Source: an uncultured Kiritimatiellota bacterium (GTDB taxonomy: Bacteria; Verrucomicrobiota; Kiritimatiellia; RFP12; UBA1067). Taken from it: a DNA stretch of 64,000 bases. The position numbers were made by a program, and so were the translations under genes. How positions within the stretch are numbered: position 1 is the first letter of the stretch; every line of letters starts with the position of its first letter. The notes under the pieces are model-generated. The model was given only the letters and a program-made list of their open reading frames with translations. It was not told where the DNA came from and searched no databases. This document shows positions 24,756 to 33,346 of the stretch, piece by piece. The DNA lies in contig CAKTYZ010000006.1 of the NCBI GenBank assembly GCA_934635225.1, positions 83,183 to 147,182 of the forward strand, written 5' to 3'.

Positions 24756-25195
24756 TTCTTCACGATCTCCGTAATAGCCGAAAGGAATTGGGCGACGTCC
24801 TTGAACTGCCGGTAGACGCTCGCAAACCGGATGTAGGCGACTTCATCCACCTTCTGGAGCTCGTCCATCACAAGTTCCGCGATCTTCGTCGAGGGGATCT
24901 CGTCGCCGTCAAGCTTGGAGACGATGCGGTCGATCATCATCTTGATCTGATCGCTCGAAATGCTCCGCTTGCCGCAGGCCTGGCGAATCGCCTTCTCCAG
25001 CTTCTGGCGCTCAAAGGTCTGACGCCGTCCGTCGTGCTTGACGACCTGGACCTCGTCGCGGTCAACCTCCTCGTAAGTCGTGTATCGCGCCCCGCACTTC
25101 AAGCATTCGCGCCGACGGCGAATCGCCGCGCCGTCACGCGCCGCCCGCGAATCGAGCACTTTGTCATTGTCAGACTGGCATTTCGGACATCTCAT
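24752..25195 (-). CDS. nrdR: Transcriptional repressor NrdR
   Basis: 147 aa, full family length. N-terminal zinc ribbon (MRCPKCQ, and CLKCGARYTTYE) and an ATP-cone (VVKHDGRRQTFERQKLEKAI). In known bacteria it senses ATP/dATP and represses ribonucleotide reductase genes through NrdR boxes. No nrd gene is in the window. It lies 6 nt after rnfE and overlaps the next gene by 4 nt. Confidence 0.97.
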   Translation of the reverse strand: MRCPKCQSDNDKVLDSRAARDGAAIRRRRECLKCGARYTTYEEVDRDEVQVVKHDGRRQTFERQKLEKAIRQACGKRSISSDQIKMMIDRIVSKLDGDEIPSTKIAELVMDELQKVDEVAYIRFASVYRQFKDVAQFLSAITEIVKK

Positions 25196-25201
25196 CGGCG
25201 G

Positions 25202-25879
25202 TCACTTCCCGTTTGGGCACATCGTGCAATGTCGGCAATCGAGGCTAATCGGCAGCGGAGCCGGCGCACCGCGCCGACGCGCCGCCCACTCGCCAAGGCG
25301 ATTGATGAGCGCCAGCAGAAGACCCAGCGTGATGAAACCGCCCGCCGGCAGGATCGCCAGCGTAACCGGGCCGGGATTCAGGCCCTTGAAGGCGAGGTCG
25401 CCCCAGACCGTCAGCGTGCCCGCCCCGCAGATCTCGCGCACCGTCGCGACCAGCGCCAGCGCCAGCGTGAAACCCACGCCCGAGCCCAGGCCGTCCGCCA
25501 GCGAATCGAGCACGCCGTTTCGGCTCGCGAAAGCCTCGGCACGGCCCAAGATGATGCAGTTGACGACAATCAGCGGAATGAAGATGCCGAGCGAAGCCGA
25601 GAGGTCGGGCAAGTAGGCCTGCATCAGCAAGTCAATCGCCGTCACGAAGGTCGCGATAATGACGATATAGCAGGGAATGTGCACCGCGTCGGGTATCGCC
25701 TTGCGCAACGCGGACACGAGGCCATTCGAGCAAACGAGGACAAACGTCGCCGCCAACCCCATCCCCAGCGCGTTCTCAAGCGAGGTCGTGACCGCCAGCG
25801 TCGGGCAGAGGCCAAGGACAAGCCGAAACGTCGGATTGTTCCGAAAGACGCCGTACCAGAATGCTAACCAAGTTTTCAT
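25202..25879 (-). CDS. rnfE: Rnf/Rsx electron-transport complex subunit E
   Basis: 225-aa inner-membrane protein with about six helices; segments FRLVLGLCPTLAVTTSLENA and IPCYIVIIATFVTAIDLLM are family hallmarks. It is part of the ion-pumping ferredoxin:NAD+ oxidoreductase, which fits an electron-bifurcating hydrogenase organism. The other rnf genes are not adjacent. The C-terminus carries CRHCTMC, a Cys cluster not usual in RnfE. Start ATG 25879; the 12-residue upstream extension crosses the promoter. Probably first gene of the eight-gene block. Confidence 0.92.
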   Translation of the reverse strand: MKTWLAFWYGVFRNNPTFRLVLGLCPTLAVTTSLENALGMGLAATFVLVCSNGLVSALRKAIPDAVHIPCYIVIIATFVTAIDLLMQAYLPDLSASLGIFIPLIVVNCIILGRAEAFASRNGVLDSLADGLGSGVGFTLALALVATVREICGAGTLTVWGDLAFKGLNPGPVTLAILPAGGFITLGLLLALINRLGEWAARRRGAPAPLPISLDCRHCTMCPNGK

Positions 25880-25886
25880 GGCCCGT

Positions 25887-25892
25887 ATTATA
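25887..25892 (-). promoter_or_regulatory. -10 element of the rnfE-nrdR block
   Basis: Minus-strand GGTGTATAATACGGG puts TATAAT 8 nt before the rnfE ATG, leaving almost no leader. It is the only clear promoter before the eight-gene run. Confidence 0.5.
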
Positions 25893-25938
25893 CACCATGA
25901 TACGAAAATCCGCAAGTGCTGCCGCCTCGTGCGCGACC

Positions 25939-27045
25939 TCAGAGCGTCACCCAGCGCACGCCCGCCTTCGACGACTTCAGCGCCGCCGAGACGAACCGCA
26001 TCGACCGAACGCCGGCCTCCGCGCCCGGAAAGTCACCCGACCGCCGAGACCGCACGGACACCACGAACTCGTCATAAATGTTTCCGAGCGCCTCGACAAA
26101 GCCTTCGTGATGCCCCGCCGGAAACCGAGACGCGCGAACGGACGCCGGGGACAGTCCCTCGACATACGGGGCCTTGCGGCGGAAGACCTGGTCCGGCTTC
26201 GTCGGATACTTGACCGTCAGGTAGTTGGGCTCCTCCTGATCCCAATGCAACGAGCCCTTCGCGCCATAGACGCGCAGCCGCACGCCGTTCTCCTCGCCCG
26301 TGGCGACCTTGGACGTGACGAGCGCGGCCTTCGCGCCGTCCGTCAGGCGCATGAGAATCGACGCGTCGTCGTCCAGTCCCGCCGCGTTGGCGTAAGACGA
26401 GAGATCGGCCAGAAGCGACTGGACCTGAAGGCCCGAGACATACTCCAGCATGGTGAACGCATGGACGCCGATGTCCGCGACAACGCAACTCGGGCCGGCG
26501 ACCTTCGGGTCCATCTTCCAGCCGTTGTGCCGATCCGACTTGCGAAACGAGCCTTGCACGTACTCAAGGTGAATCTTGTCAATCGGCCCGATCTCGCCCT
26601 TCTTCACGAGATCACGCGCGAGCTTGATCATCGGATAGCCCGTGTAGGTGAACGGGATGCCCAGAACGCGCCCCTTGCGCGCGGCCAGGCTGCCGAGCGT
26701 CGTGGCTTCGCGCACCGTCAGCGAAAGCGGCTTCTCGCAGAAGACGTCCATCCCCGCCTCAAGCGCGGCACGCGCGATGGCGTAATGCGTCTCGTTCGTC
26801 GTGCAGATGACGAGAAAGTCGATCCGCCCTTTCTCCGCCGCGATCAACGTGCGCCAGTCCGCGTAGACGCGCGTCGGATCCAGTCGAAAGGCCTCTCCGC
26901 TTGCCGCATTCCGCTTCGCGTCCCGCGAGAAGTTTCCCGCCACGAGATCCGCCAAGTCGTCCATGCGAATCGCCATTCGGTGGATGGGGCCGATGAACGA
27001 GCCCTTCGCCCCGCCCACCATTGCGTATTTCAGTCGTTTCTTCAT
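25939..27045 (-). CDS. Gfo/Idh/MocA-family oxidoreductase
   Basis: 368 aa. N-terminal Rossmann domain (YAMVGGAKGSFIGPIHR) and an intact catalytic CEKPLSLT motif, unlike the related protein at 23682. The segments VADIGVHAFTMLEYVSG and PAGHHEGFVEAL match sugar or inositol dehydrogenase-like members. It probably oxidises or epimerises a sugar with NAD(P); the substrate is unknown. ATG 27045 was taken; a GTG at 27054 overlaps the gmk stop (GTGA) and is a reasonable alternative. Second gene after gmk. Confidence 0.85.
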   Translation of the reverse strand: MKKRLKYAMVGGAKGSFIGPIHRMAIRMDDLADLVAGNFSRDAKRNAASGEAFRLDPTRVYADWRTLIAAEKGRIDFLVICTTNETHYAIARAALEAGMDVFCEKPLSLTVREATTLGSLAARKGRVLGIPFTYTGYPMIKLARDLVKKGEIGPIDKIHLEYVQGSFRKSDRHNGWKMDPKVAGPSCVVADIGVHAFTMLEYVSGLQVQSLLADLSSYANAAGLDDDASILMRLTDGAKAALVTSKVATGEENGVRLRVYGAKGSLHWDQEEPNYLTVKYPTKPDQVFRRKAPYVEGLSPASVRASRFPAGHHEGFVEALGNIYDEFVVSVRSRRSGDFPGAEAGVRSMRFVSAALKSSKAGVRWVTL

Positions 27046-27050
27046 AGATC

Positions 27051-27650
27051 TCACATTCTGCCGCTCAAGGCGTCAATCAGGTCGCACAGCCGCCTGTAGC
27101 AATGGCCCAAGTCGTCGTTCGTCACCTGAAACATGTATTCGCCGGCACGGGCCATCTCACCCTCGGCGTTCGCCAAACGCCTCTCGATGACGGTCGGGGC
27201 GTCGGTTCCGCGCCGCTCCAGACGCGCGCGCAGCTCCTCCATCGACGGCGGATTGATGAAGATGTCGACGTAGCCGATCTTGAGCGCATCCGTGTTCGGC
27301 AGCTTGCGCACGTAGTCGCGCACCTTCGCCGCGCCCTGCACGTCAATGTCGAGAATCATCGAGTTTCCCTCGGCCAGGACTTCCTCGATCGGGGCCTTCA
27401 GCGTGCCGTAGTAGTTGTCGTGAACCTTCGCATATTCGATGAACGCGTTCTCGCGAATCAGTTCCTCGAAACGCGCCTTCGTCTTGAAATGGTAGTCGAG
27501 CCCGTCCTCTTCTTCGCCACGTGGCTGCCGCGTCGTGCAGGAGATCGAGTAGACGAGGTCCGGGTACTCCTGCAGCAGCATGTCGATGAGCGTCGACTTG
27601 CCGCAGCCGGACGGCGCGGACATCACGAGGAAAAGGGGCTTTGTCTTCAT
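27051..27650 (-). CDS. gmk: Guanylate kinase
   Basis: Phosphorylates GMP to GDP with ATP. 199 aa, normal length. P-loop APSGCGKST at 12-20, GMP-binding segment SCTTRQPRGEEEDGLDYHF, and the conserved VDIFINPPSMEELRARLERR. Start ATG 27650 lies 9 nt from a TATAAT box. Confidence 0.96.
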   Translation of the reverse strand: MKTKPLFLVMSAPSGCGKSTLIDMLLQEYPDLVYSISCTTRQPRGEEEDGLDYHFKTKARFEELIRENAFIEYAKVHDNYYGTLKAPIEEVLAEGNSMILDIDVQGAAKVRDYVRKLPNTDALKIGYVDIFINPPSMEELRARLERRGTDAPTVIERRLANAEGEMARAGEYMFQVTNDDLGHCYRRLCDLIDALSGRM

Positions 27651-27658
27651 GTCCGCGT

Positions 27659-27664
27659 ATTATA
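27659..27664 (-). promoter_or_regulatory. -10 element of gmk
   Basis: Minus-strand GGATTTGGTATAATACGCGG; TATAAT is 9 nt upstream of the gmk ATG, the same arrangement as at queA. Confidence 0.6.
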
Positions 27665-27736
27665 CCAAATCCGCGTCATTCAGGGCATCCCGAGAATGCG
27701 GGCCCGTTCGCCGTCCGAGGGGCGACGCACGACCGC

Positions 27737-28384
27737 CTACCGCATCAACAGGGTCAAGCCCTGGCGTGGAACGCGGAAAGTCGCCGTCAGGCGCTCCACC
27801 CCGTCGAAATGCTCCAACGCGTAAATGCCGCCGGGCAGATCCGCCGCCACGTGCGGGCGGCGGACGCCCCAAGCGTAATCGCCCTCCGCCGCGTCGGGCA
27901 TCGTGACAGGTCCCCCATTAATCGTGATCTCGGGCCGTGTCGCCCCCTTCGACCAAAAGGACGAATAGCGCAGCGGTTCGACTTCTCGCGCCTTGCGCAC
28001 CTCGCCTGTACGGGAATCCAGCGCGAATTCGCCCGTCGCGACAGCCTCCACGTTCGGGTCGCCGTCACAGACGAGGAAGATTCTCTCGTAGGATGCGCCC
28101 GCCATCTCCAGCACAAGACGAAGAACCTTGCAATGCGACACGGTCGGCACCGTCAGCGTCGTCCGTGCGCCCTCGGTCAGGACCTCCGGCGCCGCGCCCG
28201 TCATCGTGAAGACGACTCCGCCCTCCGCCCATGCGGCATCGCGAACGACAGGGATCGTCTCGCCGCTCCGAATCGCCATGTTCGCAAAGGCATTGTCGAG
28301 GGCAAACTCCGCCGTCGTCTCAACCGAATCCGCCGAAACGGAAGCGACCGCCACGACCAGGCACAGGAAGAACAGCCGTTTCAT
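27737..28384 (-). CDS. Small exported protein of unknown function
   Basis: 215 aa. Clear signal peptide MKRLFFLCLVVAVASVSA. The rest is beta-rich (VFTMTGAAPEVLTEGARTTL, TVSHCKVLRLVLEMAG) with no recognised motif. It starts 3 nt after the stop of the FGE-like gene and is third in an operon with it and the phosphodiester glycosidase gene, so a joint periplasmic or surface role is likely. No function is assigned. Confidence 0.7.
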   Translation of the reverse strand: MKRLFFLCLVVAVASVSADSVETTAEFALDNAFANMAIRSGETIPVVRDAAWAEGGVVFTMTGAAPEVLTEGARTTLTVPTVSHCKVLRLVLEMAGASYERIFLVCDGDPNVEAVATGEFALDSRTGEVRKAREVEPLRYSSFWSKGATRPEITINGGPVTMPDAAEGDYAWGVRRPHVAADLPGGIYALEHFDGVERLTATFRVPRQGLTLLMR

Positions 28385-28387
28385 CGC

Positions 28388-29740
28388 TTACTCCCCAACC
28401 GTGCAGACCAGGCGAAAGCCCGTGTGCGCATTCGCGCCGTCGCCATAGCCCAGATAGTACGAACGTCGTGGCGCGGCACACTCCTTGGCGATTGAGGTGA
28501 AGTCACCGCCGCGCCGAACCTGATAATCGCGATTCTGATAGGTGAAGAAGCCCGGATCGATCCAGCAGTCACTGTCCGCGTCATAGCCTTCAAGCGAGGA
28601 GAAGTCGCCGCCAAACCAATAGTCGCGGCACATCTCGCTCACATTGCCGTGCATGTCATAGAGGCCAAAGGCGTTGGGCTGGAACATCCCCACGGTCCTC
28701 GTGCCGTTCTTCGCGTCCGCGTCGCGCGGCGGTTTCTCCGCGTTCACGAAGCCGCCGTTGTAGCGGAACCGCCCCAGCTTCTCAAGGTTGGCGTCTCCCC
28801 AACCGTCATTCGTGTAGGTTCCGCCGTTGTTCCATGGCGTTTCCGTCCCCGCGCGGCAGGCATGCTCCCATTCGGCCTCGGTCGGCAACCGAAGCTTATG
28901 ACCCGAACGCTGGTAGAGGCGGTTCAGCGGCGTCCCTTCCTTGTTGAAGGCGCCGATCTGCGTGTTCGCGAGAAGGTTCTCGACCGGGCGCGTCGCCCAG
29001 CAGACCTCGTTCGTGAAGTAAGAGGGGCGTTCGCCCGTCAAGAGCTCATACTGGCGTTGCGTGACTTCGTAGATGCCCACATAGAAGTCGTGGGTGATCT
29101 TCGCCTTCATGAGCGGCAGGTCCGCCCCTCCGCGATTCACTTCATCCGCCGCGCTGCCGAGCAGGAAGTAGTCCTTGCCGCCCGAAATCGCCTTCCATTC
29201 GTCGGAAGTCGTCGCCGGCACGCGGCGCAGGACGAGATACTCGGTCTTGTCCGCGCCGGCCGCCATGCCGAGCGGCATCGTGGGCAGGAAATGGACGGGA
29301 TAGCGATCCGCCGCCGTCGCCGCCGGCCCCTTGCGCAGGTCAACGACCATGTAGCGGCTGTTCTCCGCGTCGGGATAGTCCGTCGTCGCGGCAATCTTGA
29401 ACGACACGCGGTCGATGACCTGACGCGGCAAGTCGCTGTCGGTGTCCCACGTCGTGCGGTAAGAGCCGTTCGTCACCGCAAAGACGTTTGTCGCCGAGCC
29501 GTCGAAGGTCTGCGCGAGAAGGTTCGTCGCCGGGCTCACCGTGTTGTCCACCGCCGTGAACGTGAGGATTGCCGGCTTCTCGGGCCGCGTCGAGGCCACG
29601 GTGAAGTCAATGTCGACCTTGCCGTTCCACGGATACCGCTGACGAATCGAGGTGATCTCGACGCCCAGGTAATCGTCTGCGAAAAGTCCGCCGCAGCAAA
29701 GCGCGGCAAACAGCAGGGCACTCATCTTCGTTGTTCTCAT
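28388..29740 (-). CDS. Exported FGE/SUMF1-fold protein with N-terminal YPWNG module
   Basis: 450 aa. Signal peptide (MSALLFAALCCGGLFA), then a beta module about 25-150 with QRYPWNGKVDIDFTV, then an FGE-sulfatase/C-type-lectin-like domain about 160-448 (GIYEVTQRQYELLTGERPS, KLRLPTEAEWEHACRAGTET, NAFGLYDMHGNVSEM, ending TGFRLVC). The active-site Cys pair expected after RGGS in true formylglycine-generating enzymes is absent (RRGGDFTSIAKEC). The protein is therefore unlikely to activate sulfatases. Start ATG 29740 follows AAAGGA. It lies 37 nt after the phosphodiester glycosidase gene. Confidence 0.85.
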   Translation of the reverse strand: MRTTKMSALLFAALCCGGLFADDYLGVEITSIRQRYPWNGKVDIDFTVASTRPEKPAILTFTAVDNTVSPATNLLAQTFDGSATNVFAVTNGSYRTTWDTDSDLPRQVIDRVSFKIAATTDYPDAENSRYMVVDLRKGPAATAADRYPVHFLPTMPLGMAAGADKTEYLVLRRVPATTSDEWKAISGGKDYFLLGSAADEVNRGGADLPLMKAKITHDFYVGIYEVTQRQYELLTGERPSYFTNEVCWATRPVENLLANTQIGAFNKEGTPLNRLYQRSGHKLRLPTEAEWEHACRAGTETPWNNGGTYTNDGWGDANLEKLGRFRYNGGFVNAEKPPRDADAKNGTRTVGMFQPNAFGLYDMHGNVSEMCRDYWFGGDFSSLEGYDADSDCWIDPGFFTYQNRDYQVRRGGDFTSIAKECAAPRRSYYLGYGDGANAHTGFRLVCTVGE

Positions 29741-29777
29741 CGTTGTTCCTTTCGGTTGATGTGAAAAGAGAAAGCCG

Positions 29778-31499
29778 TCATTCCTTCAGCGACATCCAAG
29801 ACTCGACGTGATGCACGGCGGTTCCGCACCCGGCGGGAAGGCCTTTCCGCGCCAGTTCCGCGCGAACGCGCTGAAGCTCGGTCGCCATCTTGGCCTTGCC
29901 GTCCTTCTGATAGGAGACGAAGGGCTCTTCGTCCGTCCGCCCCGTTTCGGCTCCCAACAGGACGCGGCACGGACGCGACGCGGCCAAGGCGAGTTCCTCC
30001 TTGCTGATGTCCAGCATGGCCGTCGCCGTATCGCGATAGGACATGATGCAGATCCCGTCCGCCGAATCCATCACCAGCTCCAGCAACGAGGCCGCGGCGC
30101 GATTCCCCCGGACGACCCGGATTCCGTCCAGCCAGAACGGAACGTCCCACTCCAGCTTCTCGCCCGCGCGCTGAACGAGCGCACGAACGCGCAGGACAAA
30201 GTCGGCGTACAGTTGCCAAAGCCGCGCTTTCTCCAGCGTCCGGTTCTGATACGGCTCCACGTCCAGATGAAGCGCCGTGAAGCGCGCATCCGCCGGCGCC
30301 GTCCTCTGATGGCGGCGGAAATGCGCAAACGTCTCGTCAAAGCCGAGATTCCCGGGCATGATCCACGAGACGTCGCCCGCCAAGTAGGCGACGCGCAGGC
30401 CATGCGCCCGTGCGTCGCGGATGAAACGGACAAGCGCCTCGGTCGACGCCTCCCGTGAAACGCAGAGATAGACCTCCGTCACGCCCTGCCGCCGCAAGAA
30501 CCGGAGACGCGGCTTCGCCTCGTCGGGATCGACGGCCTTCGCGCAGTCCCACCACCACGCGCCCGACGCCAGACCCGACGGCGACGCGTCGGGCAGCGAG
30601 ACCGCCACCGAATAGGCGACCCGCCGCGCGACGTTCGTGTCAAGCGAGACGGCATGGGAATCCGTCACGACCGCCCCCGTCGCCGCGTCAAAGTGGCATA
30701 GCGTCGTGGAGCCTCCGCCGTCCATGTTCATGGCGGAGGTGCAGCCCAGCGCACGCAGGATCTCGCCCAGCTCACGGCAAGTCGCGCCAACGGAACGGTC
30801 CGGCTGGCGGCCGTCAACCGTCAGCCAGTAGAGCCACTGCCGATCAGCCGACAGGCCGAAGGCGGTTCGCGGATGACGTGCGCCGCCCGGCGGATCGACA
30901 GGATTGCCGCGCGCGTCAAGAAGAAGCGAAAAGCCCGAAGCCGCCGTCGTGACGGACTTCAGCAAGGCGTCGTCGATGCGGTTCGTGATCAACACCGTGC
31001 CGTCACGGCAGACGGCGAAGACCGCCGGATAGCCCTCGCGTTCGAGAACGCGCCCGCCCGAGACGCACGTGCCCGTCAGATGCGCATAGCGGTTCGTGCT
31101 GGGGAACGGCGTCCACGGCGTCGTGTTGACGGCCGCAACGGCGTTGATCCCCTTCTTGTGGCGAAGCTCCGAAAGGAAGTCACGCACGGTCTCCGTCCGC
31201 GTCGAGACGGTCTGCGGATACCCCGGAATCGGCTCGCCCAGCCGCGCGTCCGGCTCCGTGGCGTGGAAGCGCAAGCCCGGCGTCGAAAGGTCTATCCGCA
31301 AGACTTCGCCCACGAGACGCGGCTCGGCGATCTTGAAGTGCGCCAAGCGGACGCCGTGCGCAATCTCCTGCGCGTGCGCCCAGTCAACGGAAGGCGCCAG
31401 ATCGGCGGACGCGACGCACGGCAGAATCGCAACCGCGCATCCTGCAAGCACGAACGCCCAGCGGTTCGGGAACCGCCCGCGCCTCTCACGACTTTTCAT
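29778..31499 (-). CDS. Exported phosphodiester glycosidase (NAGPA) fused to a glycoside-hydrolase-like domain
   Basis: 573 aa. N-terminal signal peptide (WAFVLAGCAVAILPCVASA). Residues about 55-300 are an NAGPA/DUF2233 domain with the hallmark AMNMDGGGSTTLCH and TVDGRQPDRSVG. The C-terminal part (about 315-570) looks like a TIM-barrel glycosidase fold (LRVAYLAGDVSWIMPG, FTALHLDVEPYQ, GICIMSYRDTA). The fusion suggests attack on phosphodiester-linked sugars followed by glycan hydrolysis; substrate unknown. Start ATG 31499 follows GGAGG by 11 nt; a GTG 12 nt upstream overlaps that site. First gene of a three-gene operon. Confidence 0.82.
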   Translation of the reverse strand: MKSRERRGRFPNRWAFVLAGCAVAILPCVASADLAPSVDWAHAQEIAHGVRLAHFKIAEPRLVGEVLRIDLSTPGLRFHATEPDARLGEPIPGYPQTVSTRTETVRDFLSELRHKKGINAVAAVNTTPWTPFPSTNRYAHLTGTCVSGGRVLEREGYPAVFAVCRDGTVLITNRIDDALLKSVTTAASGFSLLLDARGNPVDPPGGARHPRTAFGLSADRQWLYWLTVDGRQPDRSVGATCRELGEILRALGCTSAMNMDGGGSTTLCHFDAATGAVVTDSHAVSLDTNVARRVAYSVAVSLPDASPSGLASGAWWWDCAKAVDPDEAKPRLRFLRRQGVTEVYLCVSREASTEALVRFIRDARAHGLRVAYLAGDVSWIMPGNLGFDETFAHFRRHQRTAPADARFTALHLDVEPYQNRTLEKARLWQLYADFVLRVRALVQRAGEKLEWDVPFWLDGIRVVRGNRAAASLLELVMDSADGICIMSYRDTATAMLDISKEELALAASRPCRVLLGAETGRTDEEPFVSYQKDGKAKMATELQRVRAELARKGLPAGCGTAVHHVESWMSLKE

Positions 31500-31522
31500 G
31501 CCTAACCACACCTCCGGCGCAA

Positions 31523-31528
31523 ATTATA
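31523..31528 (-). promoter_or_regulatory. -10 element of the phosphodiester glycosidase operon
   Basis: Minus-strand GGAATTGGTATAATTTG; TATAAT is 23 nt before the ATG at 31499 and fits the TTGGTATAAT pattern. Confidence 0.6.
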
Positions 31529-31675
31529 CCAATTCCCGCCGGAAGCCGTCAAATCAGCGGAAATGTCCACCCTTATCCCAAAATGGTAATGTCTAACGGG
31601 TCGGTTTCTTGTCAAACTCAATGCGACCAGTGTAGTCGCATCCACTCGTTCCCAAGCGGGGGGATGCGACCGGTG

Positions 31676-33020
31676 GCATTGAGTTGTTCCCAACGGGGAA
31701 GGGGGCGCCGCCAAGGACAGGGGGATTCACCTCTTCCCCCTGTCGCATTTACTTTTAGAAAGGGCTTCTCCATACTTGCATGCCCTTGCGCCCGCACGGT
31801 GCGGGGGCAATCAGAAAAAGGAGACAACAAGATGAAGAAGCCAAGGTTGACCGACGCGGACCGGCTCGCGATAGAGACCGGCCTCAGATCTGGAAAGACA
31901 GTATACTGCATCGCGAAGGAGCTGTCACGCCCCGTCACGACGGTCACGCGGGAGATCAGGGCCCGCGCGGTCGAGTCCGACAAGGGCGCGGCCTACCGCG
32001 TCACCAACAGGTGCGCGTTCAGGATGGAGTGCGGGAGGCGCGGGGTCTGCGCCCACTGCCTCTACGACGGGAGGCGCCAGTGCAAGTTCTGCCGCCAGTG
32101 CAACTCGCACTGCCCCGCGTTCGTGGAGCAGAGGTGCGGGAGGCTGGAGAAGCCCCCGTTCGTCTGCAACGGATGCGCAGAGGAGCGCAGATGCGTCCTG
32201 AGGAAGCGCTACTACCTCCACGCGAAGGCGCAGGAGTCCTACGAGACCATCCTCTCCGAGTCCCGCACCGGCGCGAACATCACCGAGGGCGAGCTGCTCC
32301 TGTGCGACAGGACGCTCAGGGACCTCACGGACAGGGGGCAGTCCATACACGCGGCCATGGTCAACAACCCCGACCGGTTCACGTTCTCGCTCAAGACCGC
32401 CTACCGCTACGTCAACGGCGGGCTGCTCTCGACGAAGCGGCACAACCTGCCGAGGGCCTGCATGGTCAAGCCCCGCAGGGGCAAGGGGGTGGAGCACAGG
32501 GTGGACAAGACGTGCCGCGTCGGACGGACGTGGGACGACTACCTGAAGTTCGTCGCGGAGCATCCCGGCGTGCGCGTCGTCGAGATGGACACCGTGGAGG
32601 GCGCCAGGGGCGGGAAGGCCCTTCTGACGCTCATCTTCAACCCGTTCAACTTCATGTTGGCGTTCCTCGTCGACGCGAAGACGAGCGAATGCGTGCTGGG
32701 GGTGTTCGCGGCCATCGTCGCCGCCCTCTTCGGGATATCCCGCATAGCGGCGAACGACGTCACGCTCAAGCCGTCGCTGCTGGGCATCGAGGTCAAGGTC
32801 AGGGAGAGCGTCTCGCGGAAGGACTGCGAAACGCCGGCGAAGAGGTAGCGGACAGGCATAGGCACACCTCCTGAACGGGCGGTGGCGACCAGTCGCATCT
32901 ACCTGTTCCGAAAAAACACGGTGCGCCTGGGTTAGGGGAACTCTGCCCGGAAACGGCCTCGCGGCGGGCAGAACCGACTCCCGGACGGCGCGGGAGACGG
33001 TCTTGGGAACAACTCAATGC
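31676..33020 (+). mobile_element. IS30-family element, decayed
   Basis: A perfect 17-bp inverted repeat (GCATTGAGTTGTTCCCA at 31676-31692 and its complement at 33004-33020) encloses the transposase remnant. Immediately outside, at 33047-33063, is a hairpin TGTGCC-GTCAA-GGCACA nested within ATGCGAC...GTCGCAT. From 32849 to 33346 there is no gene; it holds only these ends and a G-rich stretch. Confidence 0.6.
31832..32848 (+). pseudogene. IS30-family transposase, 3'-truncated
   Basis: 338 codons from ATG 31832, preceded by AAAAGGAG. N-terminal helix-turn-helix (LTDADRLAIETGLRSGKTVY), a Cys-rich region typical of this transposase subgroup, then the first catalytic Asp in VVEMDTVEGARGGKALLTLI. 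The frame loses similarity after LGVFAAIVAALFG and stops about 40 residues later. The second Asp (usually in TDNGSEF) and the Glu of the DDE triad are absent here and in the following 150 nt. It should be inactive. Confidence 0.8.
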
Positions 33021-33346
33021 ACATTCGGAACAACTCAATGCGACCATGTGCCGTCAAGGCACAGATTTAGTCGCATTTACTCTGACAAGTCACCCATGCT
33101 GATCGGGGAAGGGAAGCGAGGTTTTAGGTTCCAGGGGCCTAGGAGTTGGGGATTGGGATTTTGGGATTTTTTTGGGGATGAGGGTTGGGGGCGCGTTCCT
33201 GCGTGTCTGGAGAAGGTCGCAATTCATTGCGACCTTCGTCTACTGCTCGTTGTCGGCCGCAGGCCGTTCTGTGTGTTCCGTGGTAGATTCTCAACCTCTG
33301 TCCTACATGCGATAGGCCCAGTACATGACGTGGCGAGAAGAAGACC

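Noticed and set aside
31583..31831. N-terminal extension of the IS30 transposase
   Set aside because: It crosses the inverted repeats and lacks similarity; ATG 31832 has a clear AAAAGGAG.
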